Below, one piece after another: positions 29,351 through 37,883 of a stretch of 59,562 nt of DNA (the stretch's first letter is position 1; every line of letters begins with the position of its first letter). Position numbers and translations under genes: made by a program. The DNA is from Streptomyces lomondensis (GTDB taxonomy: Bacteria; Actinomycetota; Actinomycetes; Streptomycetales; Streptomycetaceae): positions 1 to 59,562 of the forward strand of contig NZ_BMWC01000022.1 of NCBI RefSeq assembly GCF_014651035.1. The letters run 5' to 3'. The notes under the pieces were generated by a model. That model did not search any database. It had not been told where the DNA came from and worked only from the letters and a program-made list of their open reading frames with translations.

Positions 29351-29469
29351 CGGAGCCTCCCCACCATCACCGCCCGAGGGTCCGCCGGGCAGGCCCAACT
29401 CCTCTCAAAGGTAGCCGGGTTCTTGCCCCCGCAGCACCCCGCCTGTTCCCATGGTTGGGGGTGATGTGC

Positions 29470-30273
29470 ATGGACGGACTGCGCGTCGTGCCGACCTGGC
29501 GGCACGGTCACGAGCGGCTGTACGTCTGCCTCCCGGACGGCAGGAACATCGCCTGGTACGACCGTGAGGCGGCCCGGGTCAACCTGCTCGGCGAGGACCG
29601 TGAGGACGAGGTGCTCCGGGCCCTCCAGCCCTTCATCACCGGCCCCGTGACGGTGGGACCCCCCCCGGTGCCGACCCCCGCCGAACTCGCCCGCCTGGCC
29701 CTCCACCCCGACGACGACCTGGCCCCCAACCGCCCCGGCGAGGCCCTCCTCGTCGCCCTCGACCGCGACCCCGGCCCGGTCCGCCGGCTGCGCGCCGACC
29801 CGCGCCGCAGGGCCCTGGAAGCCGAGCAGGCGGTCGGGGACGCCCTGGACCGCCTGGACGGCGCGGGCTGGCACGCCCTGCACTCCGTCCCGCTCCCCGG
29901 CGGCGACCGCGTCCACCACCTGCTGATCGGCCCCGGCGGGCTGTTCGCCCTGCACACGCTGTACGCGCGCAAGCAGCGCGTGACGGTCGCCGACCCCCTG
30001 GTCACCGTGGGCCGCCGCGACCCGTACCCGCTGCTCCGCCGCGTCCGCGCCGACGCCGACCGCGCCTCCTACGCCCTGACGGCCGAGGTCCGCCCCGTGC
30101 TCGTCCTGGTCGCCCCGGCGAGGGTGTCGGTCCCGTCCCCGCCCCGCGAGGTCCGCGTCCTGACCGACACGGCCCTGGAAGCCCTGTCCCACCAGGGCGG
30201 CACCCTCAAGCCGGCGGACGTGGAGGCCCTCCACGCGATGGCCAGGGACCGGAATACGTGGGGGCGGGTGTGA
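29470..30273 (+). CDS. NERD-domain-like protein
   Basis: About 267 residues; starts at ATG 29464 and 29470 are both possible behind GGGGGTG. After a variable N-terminal half, the NERD pattern appears: AEQAVGDALDRL, GWHALHSVPLPGG, VHHLLIGPGGLFALHT. NERD domains resemble nuclease folds, but active-site acids are not clear here, so nuclease activity is not claimed. It is followed by a repetitive tract with no gene. Confidence 0.75.
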   Translation: MDGLRVVPTWRHGHERLYVCLPDGRNIAWYDREAARVNLLGEDREDEVLRALQPFITGPVTVGPPPVPTPAELARLALHPDDDLAPNRPGEALLVALDRDPGPVRRLRADPRRRALEAEQAVGDALDRLDGAGWHALHSVPLPGGDRVHHLLIGPGGLFALHTLYARKQRVTVADPLVTVGRRDPYPLLRRVRADADRASYALTAEVRPVLVLVAPARVSVPSPPREVRVLTDTALEALSHQGGTLKPADVEALHAMARDRNTWGRV

Positions 30274-30797
30274 GGGTGGGTGCTGAATCCTGCGCGCTGG
30301 GGGGCGTGGGCGGAGCGCCGGCCGAGTGCGGACGGGCGTTGACTCCGACGCGCTGAGCGAGCGCTGGCCGAGTGCGGACGGGCGTTGAATCCGACGCGTT
30401 GAGCGAGCGCCGACCCCGCCGAGGGGTGCTGACCTGGTCGTCCTGCGCCGTTGGGCGTCGGCGCCGCTGGCGGGTGCTGACCTGGTCGTCCTGCGCCGTT
30501 GGGCGTCGGCGCCGCTGGCGGGTGCTGACCTGGTCGTCCTGCGCCGTCGGGTGTCGGCCTCGCCGAGGGTGCTGACCTGGCCGTCCTGCGCCGTTGGGCG
30601 CCGTCCTTCGCCGTCGGGGCGCCACCCCCGCAGTCGGGGCGCCGCCCCCGCACTCGGGCGTCGGCCCCGCCGTCGGGCGCCGCCCGGCGCCCGACCGCGT
30701 GGGCTTGCCTCACCCCGACGCGAGACTCCGCCGTACCCGAACCGACATGGCCGCGCGTCGGCGGACGCCCCGGGCCACGGCCGCCCTCGGCCAGTGA
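30274..30797. repeat. Tandem-repeat intergenic tract
   Basis: 524 bases between the NERD-like gene and the polymerase gene, without a convincing gene. It holds two copies of about 46 bp (near 30321-30366 and 30367-30412, sharing CCGAGTGCGGACGGGCGTTGA). Then come 48-bp units starting at 30425, 30473 and 30521, with a diverged copy near 30568 (core GGTGCTGACCTGGTCGTCC). GC-rich CGTCGGGGCGCC motifs follow. All frames stay open because the unit length is a multiple of three. Confidence 0.8.
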
Positions 30798-31679
30798 CTA
30801 CGGCACCCGCCCCGCCCGCCCCGCGTCCAGCAGCGGAGCGAGCAGGTCGCCATAGTCCTGCACTCGCGGAGCGATGTCCCGGGCGTGGAAGTCCAGGCGC
30901 CCGGGCGCGCCGCACTCCTCGACCTCCTCCCAGGTGACGGGAGCCGAGACGGTCGGCTCGGGGCGGGCCCGGAGGGTGTAGGGCGTCGCCGTGGTCTTGC
31001 GGGCCGCGTTCTGGCTCCAGTCGACGAAGACCTTCCCGGGCCGCAGGCTCCTGGTCATCCGGTGCAGCGCCAGCCGCGGCATGGCCTTCTCGGCCTCGAC
31101 GGCCAGCTCCTTGGCGTACTCGGACACCCGCTCGGAGGAGGCCCCGCGCACGGCGGCGAGCAGATGCAGGCCCTTCGAGCCGGAGGTCTTGGCGCAGGCC
31201 TCGATCCCGTCCGCCGCCAGCCGGTCCCGCAGCCACAGCGCGACCTCGCAGCACTGCACGATGCTCGCGGGCGCCCCCGGATCCAGGTCGAAGACGATCC
31301 GGTCGGCCTCGTCCGGCGTGTCGACCAGCCACTGGTGGGTGTGGAACTCGGTGACGAGGTTGGCCGCCCACATCAGGCTCGGCAGATCCTGCACCAGAAC
31401 CATCCGCGAGGGCCCCTCCACCCGCGGCACCTCGGCGGTGGTGACCCACTCGGGCGTACCCGGCGGCACGTTCTTCGTGAAGAACACCTGCCCGTCGGGC
31501 CCGTCCGGATACCGCAGGAAGGACACCGCCCGACCGCGCAGATGGGGCAGCAGGACCTCGGCGACGGTCGCGTAGTAGTGCAGGACCTCGCCCTTGGTGA
31601 AGCCGGTGGCGGGATACAGCACCCTCTCCAGATTGCTGAGCGCGAGCCGTCGCCCCTCCACCTCTGTGATAGGCGCCAT
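30798..31679 (-). CDS. LigD-type polymerase domain (PolDom) for non-homologous end joining
   Basis: 293 residues from ATG 31679. It is a stand-alone primase-polymerase domain with family blocks LSNLERVLYP, FFTKNVPPGTPEWV and the catalytic acids Asp131 and Asp133 in IVFDLDPG, plus TSGSKGLHLL and KVFVDWSQN. The ligase and nuclease domains of full LigD are absent, as in other Streptomyces copies. It fills gaps with ribonucleotides at broken DNA ends. It is divergent from Ku (63 bases between the starts), so the two may share a control region. Confidence 0.95.
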   Translation of the reverse strand: MAPITEVEGRRLALSNLERVLYPATGFTKGEVLHYYATVAEVLLPHLRGRAVSFLRYPDGPDGQVFFTKNVPPGTPEWVTTAEVPRVEGPSRMVLVQDLPSLMWAANLVTEFHTHQWLVDTPDEADRIVFDLDPGAPASIVQCCEVALWLRDRLAADGIEACAKTSGSKGLHLLAAVRGASSERVSEYAKELAVEAEKAMPRLALHRMTRSLRPGKVFVDWSQNAARKTTATPYTLRARPEPTVSAPVTWEEVEECGAPGRLDFHARDIAPRVQDYGDLLAPLLDAGRAGRVP

Positions 31680-31742
31680 ACGATAAGAATCCCACGCAAA
31701 CCATGACGAACACTCCCGAGCGTGACCGGAAGGGTGCTGCAC

Positions 31743-32774
31743 GTGAGATCCATCTGGAACGGCGCCATCTCGTTCGGCCTGGTCAGCATTCCGATCAAGC
31801 TGGTGAACGCGACCGAGAGCCACTCGATCTCCTTCCGCCAGATCCACACCGAGGACGGCGGCCGCATCCGCTACCGCAAGTTCTGCGAGCTGGAGGACCG
31901 GGAGGTCACCCAGGGGGAGATCGGCAAGGGCTACGAGGACGCGGACGGCTCGATCATCCCGATCACCGACGAGGACCTGTCCAGCCTGCCGATCCCCACG
32001 GCCAAGACGATCGAGATCGTCGCCTTCGTCCCGGCCGACCGGATCGATCCGCTCCAGATGGACGCCGCGTACTACCTCCAGGCGAGCGGCGCCCCGGCGG
32101 CGAAGCCGTACACGCTGCTCCGGGAGGCGCTCAAGCGCAGCAACAAGGTGGCGATCGCGAAGTTCGCCCTGCGCGGGCGGGAGCGCCTGGGCATGCTCCG
32201 GGTGGTCGGCGACGCCATCGCGATGCACGGCCTGCTCTGGCCGGACGAGGTCCGCGCCCCCGAGGGCGTGGCCCCCGACACGAACGTCACGGTCCGCGAC
32301 AAGGAACTGGACCTCGCCGACGCGCTGATGGACACCCTGGGCGAGGTCGACCTGGAGGACCTGCACGACGAGTACCGAGAGGCCGTCGAGGAGGTCATCG
32401 CCGCGAAGGCCGCCGGCGAGACCCTGCCCCAGGCCCCGGAGCCGGCCGCGGGCGGCAAGGTCCTGGACCTGATGGCGGCCCTGGAGAACAGCGTCCGCGC
32501 GGCCCGCGAGTCCCGCGGCGAGGAGCCCGGGGAGCACGCCGAGGTCCAGCCGCTGCCCCAGCGCAAGACGGCCCGCGCGGCCCCCAAGCAGACCGGCGGC
32601 AAGAAGTCGACGTCCACGGCGAAGAAGACCGCGGCCAAGAAGACGACGGCGGCGAAGAAGTCGACGGCCAAGTCCGGGCAGGAGACGAAGAAGACGGCGG
32701 CGAAGAGCACGGCGAAGAGCACGGCGAAGAAGACGCCCGCGAAGAAGTCGACGTCCCGCAAGCGCTCGGCGTGA
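31743..32774 (+). CDS. ku: Ku homodimeric DNA end-binding protein
   Basis: 343 residues from GTG 31743, with GGAAGGG upstream; family members begin RSIWNGAISFGLV. The Ku core (about 1-255) is followed by a long Lys/Ala/Thr tail with KKTAAKK-type repeats. Such extended basic tails occur in actinobacterial Ku proteins and add DNA binding. It holds double-strand ends and recruits LigD-type enzymes, whose polymerase domain is encoded divergently next to it. Confidence 0.96.
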   Translation: MRSIWNGAISFGLVSIPIKLVNATESHSISFRQIHTEDGGRIRYRKFCELEDREVTQGEIGKGYEDADGSIIPITDEDLSSLPIPTAKTIEIVAFVPADRIDPLQMDAAYYLQASGAPAAKPYTLLREALKRSNKVAIAKFALRGRERLGMLRVVGDAIAMHGLLWPDEVRAPEGVAPDTNVTVRDKELDLADALMDTLGEVDLEDLHDEYREAVEEVIAAKAAGETLPQAPEPAAGGKVLDLMAALENSVRAARESRGEEPGEHAEVQPLPQRKTARAAPKQTGGKKSTSTAKKTAAKKTTAAKKSTAKSGQETKKTAAKSTAKSTAKKTPAKKSTSRKRSA

Positions 32775-32792
32775 CCCGCGCCGCCGCACCCC

Positions 32793-34604
32793 TCACGGCG
32801 CGTACGCGATGTTCGGCCGGGGCGGTCCGGACATGCCGGCTCCGAGGAAGTAGTCGACGTGGTGGGACTGCATATAGCCCTTGAACGTCATGGCGTTCCG
32901 GTAGGCGGGGTTGTGGGCAAGCGTGTACAGGCGGTGGTTCGTCGGCTGGTTCGTGGTGAAGACGATCAGCTCGTCGTAGGCCGCGTCGGTGTACACGGCC
33001 TCCTCGCGCCAGTCGCCGAGGATGTCGCCGACGAAGGTGGGCTGCACCCCCTGGGAGGCATTGACCGCGCCGTAGTTCCAGGTGCTGACCAGCCGGGGCA
33101 CGCTGCCGCTCGACGTCGGGCGCGCCGGGTCCCACTTCTCGATCTTGCCGTCGTTGAGCAGCTCCATGGTGAGGTCACCGTCCCACCACAGGCCCAGTTG
33201 CGGCCACGGGCGCAGCGACGTGTTCGGTTCGGCGAGCCGGTTGGTGGGTGCGTTGTAGAGGCCGGAGAAGGACCACACCTCCATACCGGGGAAGCGCGGG
33301 TCGACGTCGCCCGCCATGCCGCGTCCCACGTCGGCGGGGCCGCCGCCATGCCGCCAGATGACATTGCCGTTCGCGGCGTCGTAGTAGTACTCCAGCAGGC
33401 CGCTCGGGTTGTTCTGCTGAACGCCGTAGCCCTCCAGGCCCGGACGGCCGGGGTCCATGTCGGCGATGTGGAAGCGGTCGCCGTGGACGATGCCCTGGGG
33501 CGCCATCGAGTAGCGCAGCGAGCCGTTGCCGTTGAGCACGAAACCGATCTCGGCGACCTCGTCCGTCCCGTCGCCGTTGACGTCGACGGCGCGGGTGTTG
33601 TGCCCGTCGGGCGCGTCCTGGTTGCCGCGCTGCCACGTCCACTGGCGGTCCAGTGAGTCGCCGTCGAACTTCCAGGCGCCCATCATCAGGTTGAAGGCGC
33701 CGTCGTCGCGCCGGTTCTTCATGAAGGCGACCAGGCTCGGCGTGGTGCCGTTGAGGTACGCGACCCCGAGGCGCGCGGCCATCGGGCCGTCGGCCAGGTA
33801 GGTCGTCGGTACGGCGGACCAGTTGCGCAGCGCTCCGGTCCGGCCGTCGAGCACGGCCATGAACTGGCGCGCGTCGTCCGCGTGCGTCCAGGTGGCGCCG
33901 TCACCGAACCTGACCCCGTCGGCGACCCGCAGGGCGACCTCCGCGCGGCCGTCGCTGTCGAAGTCGTAGACGGTGACGCCGTCCCAGTGGCCCAGGTCGA
34001 TCGCGGAGGAGCCCGGCTCGATGTTGTCCTGGTTCTGGCTGTTCGGCCCGAGGTCGACCTCCCACAGGAAGTCGCCGTCGCCGGTGTAGGCCTCCAGCTT
34101 CTGCGGGGAGGTCTGCCGGTCGACCAGGTAGTCGTACTCGCCGTCGCCGTCGAGATCGCCGACCCAGACGAACTTCACCGCGCCGCCGGGCCGTAACGGC
34201 ACGCGCACCACGGGCTCCACGGCGTGGTTGGCCGTCAGGGTGAAGGCCCCGCTGGGCGCCTGCTCCTGACCGCCCACGACCGGCGTCACGCGGTAGCTGT
34301 TGGCGCGTGTCAGATCGGCCGTGGTGTCCGGGTAGTTCGTGCCGCCCGTCAGCACACCGGAGTTGAGCTTGACGTACGGGCCACCGGCCGTCGACCGGTA
34401 CACGTTGAAGCCGATGCCCTGCGGGTCGAGTCCCAGCAGCCGCCAGGAGACCAGGACCTGGGCACTGGCGGCGCGCACGGCCACGACACCGCGGCCGAGG
34501 TTCTCCATCACACGGGCGGCCTGCACCTGCGGGGCGGGGCTCGCCGGTGCGACGGAGAGTGCGGCACAGAGGGCCAGGACGGTGCCGATCGTTTTCATGC
34601 GCAT
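32793..34604 (-). CDS. Secreted rhamnogalacturonan lyase (PL11 family)
   Basis: 603 residues from ATG 34604 (or ATG 34598). The signal peptide is about 1-29. PL11 features are an N-terminal fibronectin-like strand region (VVAVRAASAQVLVSWRLLG) and then a beta-propeller with repeated acidic calcium loops: VGDLDGDGEYDYL, YDFDSDGRAEVAL, VDVNGDGTDEVAE. It also has the family end YMQSHHVDYFLG. It cleaves the rhamnogalacturonan I backbone of pectin outside the cell. Two operator-like palindromes lie upstream. It ends 18 bases from the convergent Ku gene. Confidence 0.93.
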   Translation of the reverse strand: MRMKTIGTVLALCAALSVAPASPAPQVQAARVMENLGRGVVAVRAASAQVLVSWRLLGLDPQGIGFNVYRSTAGGPYVKLNSGVLTGGTNYPDTTADLTRANSYRVTPVVGGQEQAPSGAFTLTANHAVEPVVRVPLRPGGAVKFVWVGDLDGDGEYDYLVDRQTSPQKLEAYTGDGDFLWEVDLGPNSQNQDNIEPGSSAIDLGHWDGVTVYDFDSDGRAEVALRVADGVRFGDGATWTHADDARQFMAVLDGRTGALRNWSAVPTTYLADGPMAARLGVAYLNGTTPSLVAFMKNRRDDGAFNLMMGAWKFDGDSLDRQWTWQRGNQDAPDGHNTRAVDVNGDGTDEVAEIGFVLNGNGSLRYSMAPQGIVHGDRFHIADMDPGRPGLEGYGVQQNNPSGLLEYYYDAANGNVIWRHGGGPADVGRGMAGDVDPRFPGMEVWSFSGLYNAPTNRLAEPNTSLRPWPQLGLWWDGDLTMELLNDGKIEKWDPARPTSSGSVPRLVSTWNYGAVNASQGVQPTFVGDILGDWREEAVYTDAAYDELIVFTTNQPTNHRLYTLAHNPAYRNAMTFKGYMQSHHVDYFLGAGMSGPPRPNIAYAP

Positions 34605-34626
34605 GACAAACCGCCCCCTCGGAGGT

Positions 34627-34638
34627 TAAGCGCTTTCA
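34627..34638. promoter_or_regulatory. LacI-type half-conserved operator upstream of the lyase
   Basis: TAAGCGCTTTCA keeps the AAGCGCTT core of the perfect site 79 bases away. It lies 23 bases before the lyase start codon. Confidence 0.6.
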
Positions 34639-34670
34639 TCGCTGCCGATGGAAGCACCGCGCTGATGACC

Positions 34671-34676
34671 CGTCAA
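34671..34676 (-). promoter_or_regulatory. Candidate -35 element (TTGACG) of the lyase promoter
   Basis: TTGACG on the minus strand lies between the two palindromes. The matching -10 hexamer is weak (TTCCAT at 17-base spacing), so this is tentative. Confidence 0.35.
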
Positions 34677-34704
34677 TACAAACGGAACCTAAGGCCGCGA
34701 GGGC

Positions 34705-34716
34705 GTAAGCGCTTAC
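34705..34716. promoter_or_regulatory. Perfect operator palindrome GTAAGCGCTTAC
   Basis: A perfect 12-base palindrome with the central CG typical of LacI/GalR-family operators. It lies between the lyase gene and the end of the XRE-cupin gene. No cognate LacI gene is adjacent. Confidence 0.65.
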
Positions 34717-34734
34717 ACGACGATCCGGCCGAGT

Positions 34735-35304
34735 TCAGTGGTGCTCGGAGACGAGCACCGCGCGCGTGCCGGGCTCCAGTGCCTGGAAGACGTGCGGGAC
34801 GTCGGCCGGATAGCAGATGTAGTCGCCCGGGTGGAGTTCCACCGGCTCCTCGGCGGTGCCCACCAGGGCCCGGCCCGTACTGATCACGACGTGCTCCACG
34901 ACGCCCGGCGGGTGCGGGGCGGAGGAACGCTGCGGCCCGGGCTCGGCCGCGACGCTGTAGACGTCCCGCCGGGCCCCGGGCGGGGAGGCGGCGAGGAGGG
35001 TGGCCCGGTAGTCGCTCTCCTCGGACCCGACCGCCGGCCCCTGCCCTGCCCGGATCACCTGCACCTGCGGCCGGGGGGCGGCCAGCAGCCGGGCGAAGGG
35101 GATCTCCAGGGCCCCGCAGAGCGCCCACAGCGTCTCCAGGCTGGGGTTCCCGGTGCCGGACTCCAGCTGGGAGAGCGTGGACTTGGCGAGCCCGGCCCGC
35201 CGGGCGACCTCGGTGAGGGAGAGCCCGGCGCGGACGCGTTCCGCCCGCAAGGACGCGGCGATCATCTCGATCGGAGGCCGGGGGGCGGGGTCGATGTCGG
35301 ACAC
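34735..35304 (-). CDS. XRE-cupin transcriptional regulator
   Basis: 189 residues from GTG 35304 (GGAG 9 bases upstream; the ATG at 35319 is an alternative). The N-terminal helix-turn-helix is LSLTEVARRAGLAKSTLSQLESG. The C-terminal cupin barrel has HPPGVVEHVVISTG and LHPGDYICYPADVPHVF. Proteins of this design often control the amino-acid exporter or permease encoded divergently, here azlCD. An inverted repeat lies in the shared promoter region. Confidence 0.92.
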   Translation of the reverse strand: MSDIDPAPRPPIEMIAASLRAERVRAGLSLTEVARRAGLAKSTLSQLESGTGNPSLETLWALCGALEIPFARLLAAPRPQVQVIRAGQGPAVGSEESDYRATLLAASPPGARRDVYSVAAEPGPQRSSAPHPPGVVEHVVISTGRALVGTAEEPVELHPGDYICYPADVPHVFQALEPGTRAVLVSEHH

Positions 35305-35328
35305 CTGTGTTCGCTCCAATGGTCAATC

Positions 35329-35346
35329 GTTCGCCTTGACGAACGG
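35329..35346. promoter_or_regulatory. Inverted repeat CGTTCG-N6-CGAACG between regulator and azlC
   Basis: 6-bp arms around CCTTGA. The repeat overlaps the putative -35 of azlC (TTGACG), a good position for repression by the XRE-cupin protein. Confidence 0.55.
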
Positions 35347-35372
35347 AACGGCAGGCGTTCATTGTAAGCAAC

Positions 35373-36080
35373 ATGCGTTCGTTTTGGAGAACACTGGGCG
35401 GAAGGCTGGAGGGAAGGTTGGGCGGGACCCTCCCGCGCGACATCGCGCTGGTCTGCCTTGCCGTCGGGGTGATCGGCGTGTCCTACGGCGCCCTGGCGGT
35501 CACCTCGGGGTTCCCCTGGTGGTTCCCGGTGCTGATGGGGGCGCTCGTGCTGGCCGCCTCGTCCGAGTTCCTGTTCGTCGGGATCATCGCCGCCGGGGGC
35601 AGCCCGATCGCCGCGCTGCTGGCCGGGCTCCTGGTCAACGCGCGGCATGTGCCGTTCGGCCTGGCGGTACCCGACGTCCTCGGCAAGGGCTGGCGCGGAG
35701 TGCTCGGCACGCACCTGATGAACGACGAGACGGTCGTCTTCGCCCTCGCCCAGGACGAGCCCGAGCGCAAGCGGGCCGCCTACTGGCTCTGCGGCCTGGG
35801 CATCCTGGTCTGCTGGCCGGCCGGCGCCGCGCTGGGCGCGCTGCTCGGCAGCGTCGTACGGGACACCGGCGCCCTGGGCCTGGACGCCATGTTCCCCGCG
35901 GTGATCCTGGCCCTGACCCTCCCCGCGCTGAGGAGCCGGCCCCTACGGCGGACCGCGCTGACCGGGTCCGCGCTGGCCCTGGCCGTCACCCCCTTCCTGC
36001 CGGCCGGCCTGCCGATCCTGGTCGCCCTGGCCGCGCTGCCGCTGTGCACCGTCGGTGCGGGGGAAGGGGCTGTGCGATGA
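35373..36080 (+). CDS. azlC: AzlC-family branched-chain amino acid permease subunit
   Basis: 235 residues with about seven hydrophobic segments and AzlC blocks: SSEFLFVGIIAAGGSP, LLVNARHVPFGLAV and THLMNDETVVFAL. AzlC works with the small AzlD as an exporter of branched-chain and other amino acids. No ribosome site precedes ATG 35373. A TTGACG-N18-CATTGT promoter places the likely transcript start at or next to the ATG, so translation may be leaderless (inference). Confidence 0.92.
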   Translation: MRSFWRTLGGRLEGRLGGTLPRDIALVCLAVGVIGVSYGALAVTSGFPWWFPVLMGALVLAASSEFLFVGIIAAGGSPIAALLAGLLVNARHVPFGLAVPDVLGKGWRGVLGTHLMNDETVVFALAQDEPERKRAAYWLCGLGILVCWPAGAALGALLGSVVRDTGALGLDAMFPAVILALTLPALRSRPLRRTALTGSALALAVTPFLPAGLPILVALAALPLCTVGAGEGAVR

Positions 36081-36550
36081 CGGCGGCGGGGATGACGGCG
36101 GCGGGGATGACGGTCGCAGGGGGCACAGCTCCGGGCATGACAGCGGCAGGGGTGGCAGAGCCGGGCATGACGGCGGCAGGGGTGACAGAGCCGGGCATGG
36201 CAGCGGCGGGCACGGCAGCGGCGGGGACGGCCGACGCCCTGCCGACGCTGACGGCGATGTCCGCCCTCGCGGCCGGGACCTTCCTGCTCCGCCTCGCGGG
36301 CCCGGCCCTGCGCACCAGGGTCGGTTTCCCGGAACGGGCCGAGAGACTGCTGGAGGTCTCGGCGGTCCTCCTGCTCGCCGCCCTGGCCGCCACGGCCGCC
36401 CTCACCGAGGGGCACGCCTTCGCGGGCCCCGCGCGCCCGCTCGGAGTCCTGGTCGGCGGAGTGCTCGCCTGGCGCCGGGCACCGTTCCTCGTGGTCGTCC
36501 TGGCGGCGGCGGGCACGGCGGCGCTGCTGCGGGTCGCGGGGTTCCCGTGA
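36077..36550 (+). CDS. azlD: AzlD-family transport subunit with extended repetitive N terminus
   Basis: 157 residues; the ATG overlaps the azlC stop (ATGA). The C-terminal about 105 residues form a typical AzlD: four hydrophobic segments and the LPTLTAMSALAAGTFLLR opening. The first about 50 residues are instead a low-complexity array of MTAAG / PGMTAAGV units, not expected for AzlD (normally about 100 residues). Internal ATG codons in the array offer later starts, so the true N terminus may be shorter. Confidence 0.85.
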   Translation: MTAAGMTAAGMTVAGGTAPGMTAAGVAEPGMTAAGVTEPGMAAAGTAAAGTADALPTLTAMSALAAGTFLLRLAGPALRTRVGFPERAERLLEVSAVLLLAALAATAALTEGHAFAGPARPLGVLVGGVLAWRRAPFLVVVLAAAGTAALLRVAGFP

Positions 36551-36580
36551 GACGCCACCGCCACGGGAGGAGGACGGCAC

Positions 36581-36741
36581 CGCCCCGCGAATGCCCCGAA
36601 GGGCACGTCAGGTCACGGGCCGCCGCGAGTGACCCGAAGGGGACGTCTGGTCACGCGCCGCGCCCCGCGCATGCCCCGAAGGGCACGTCAGGTCACGCGC
36701 CGCCCCGCGAACGCCCCGAAGAGGACGTCAGGTCACGCGCC
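36581..36741. repeat. Four tandem copies of about 40 bp with small hairpins
   Basis: Copies begin near 36581, 36624, 36661 and 36703, sharing CCCCGAAGGGCACGTCAGG and TCACGCGCCG. Two copies contain TGCCC-CGAA-GGGCA mini-hairpins. The last copy overlaps the final codons and stop of the Asp23 gene on the minus strand. Confidence 0.85.
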
Positions 36742-37168
36742 GCCCCTCCTGTTCGGACTCCTCGCCCTCCTCCTCGTCCGGCAGATGGACGTCGTTGACG
36801 GAGATGTTGACCTCCACGACCTCCAGGCCGGTCATCCGCTCCACCGCGTTGACGACGTTGGTCCGGACATCCGCGGCGGTGTCGGCGATGGCGGCGCCGT
36901 ACTCGACGACCACGTCGAGGTCGACGGCGGCCTGCCGCTCACCGACTTCCACCTTCACGCCCTGGGTGATGCTGCCACCGCCCCCACCGGGCACGCGCTG
37001 GCGCACCGCCCCCAGGGCCCTGGTCACCCCTCCGCCGAGATGGTGGATCTCGGGGATCTCCCGGGCAGCCATGCCCGCGATCTTCGCCACGACCGCGTCC
37101 GCGAACGTGGTGTTCCCACGGGCCTCCGGGGGAGCCTTCTCCCCCTTGCGCTGTGTGGTCTCCGTCAT
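36728..37168 (-). CDS. Asp23/Gls24-family envelope stress protein
   Basis: 146 residues from ATG 37168. The Asp23 core is VVAKIAGMAAREIPEIHHLGGG, then VKVEVGERQAAVDLDVVVEYG, and VVEVNISVNDVHLPDE. The C terminus is Glu-rich. Family members are small cytoplasmic or membrane-associated proteins linked to cell-envelope or alkaline stress; the molecular activity is unknown. Its last codons lie in the first of the 40-bp repeats as read on this strand. Confidence 0.9.
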   Translation of the reverse strand: MTETTQRKGEKAPPEARGNTTFADAVVAKIAGMAAREIPEIHHLGGGVTRALGAVRQRVPGGGGGSITQGVKVEVGERQAAVDLDVVVEYGAAIADTAADVRTNVVNAVERMTGLEVVEVNISVNDVHLPDEEEGEESEQEGRRVT

Positions 37169-37266
37169 GGCCGTCACCTCGATGACTCGATGATCGGTGC
37201 GGGGTAGGAACGGCGTCCCCCTATCCACGGTAGACCAATGGTGCATATGGGGCGAAAGTGCTGAAG

Positions 37267-37863
37267 TCACCGCAACAGGCGGTCGATGTGACGCTGAAGC
37301 ACGGCCCTCGCCGTCTCGGGGGGCTGATGCCCCGCGAGGACGTGCATGGTGAGCCCGTCGGCCAAGGCGAGCAGGCTCTGTGCCTCGTGAACGGCGTCGA
37401 CGTGCTCCGGGATCTCCCCGGTGTCCTGCCCGTAGCGGATGAGCCACAGGGCGAGCTCATGGAGCTTGGCGTACGTCTCGTGCAGGACGGCGCCCAGTCT
37501 CCCGCCGGTCGACGCGTGACCGACGAAGGCCACCCAGACATGGGCCTGCGCCCTCGACTCCTCGTCCAGCAGGGCGAGTGCTGTCAGGGTGTGGGACAGC
37601 AGGGTGGCTGCGGCCTGTGGCTCGCCGGCCGCGGCGATGCGCTGGTCGGCGCGCTCGCTGACGCGCCGCGAGACATGCTCCAGCGCGAAGAGCAGCATGT
37701 CCTCCTTGGTGCGGAAGCAGCGCTGGACAGCACCCATCGACACGTCCGCCTCGGCGGCCACGTCACGGAGACTGACGGCCTCCATCCCGGAACGCGCGAT
37801 CAGCGCGCAGACCGCGTCCGCGATCCGCACCCGCCGCTCCTCGTAGTCGACCTGCCTGGGCAC
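37267..37863 (-). CDS. TetR-family transcriptional regulator
   Basis: 198 residues from GTG 37863, with GGGAGG-type purines upstream. The DNA-binding part is RRVRIADAVCALIARSG...VSLRDVAAEADVSMGAVQRCFRTKEDML, and the rest is a helical effector domain. It is divergent from a small membrane protein gene, with two palindromes in the shared region, so it probably represses itself and that neighbour. Confidence 0.93.
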   Translation of the reverse strand: MPRQVDYEERRVRIADAVCALIARSGMEAVSLRDVAAEADVSMGAVQRCFRTKEDMLLFALEHVSRRVSERADQRIAAAGEPQAAATLLSHTLTALALLDEESRAQAHVWVAFVGHASTGGRLGAVLHETYAKLHELALWLIRYGQDTGEIPEHVDAVHEAQSLLALADGLTMHVLAGHQPPETARAVLQRHIDRLLR

Positions 37864-37883
37864 GCTCCGCCCTCCCGCCTTAC

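Noticed and set aside
30274..30797. The repeat tract read as a repeat-protein gene (for example DDQVSTRQRRRRPTAQ units)
   Set aside because: Open only because the unit is a multiple of three. Several frames give equally regular peptides, and no start or ribosome site fits.
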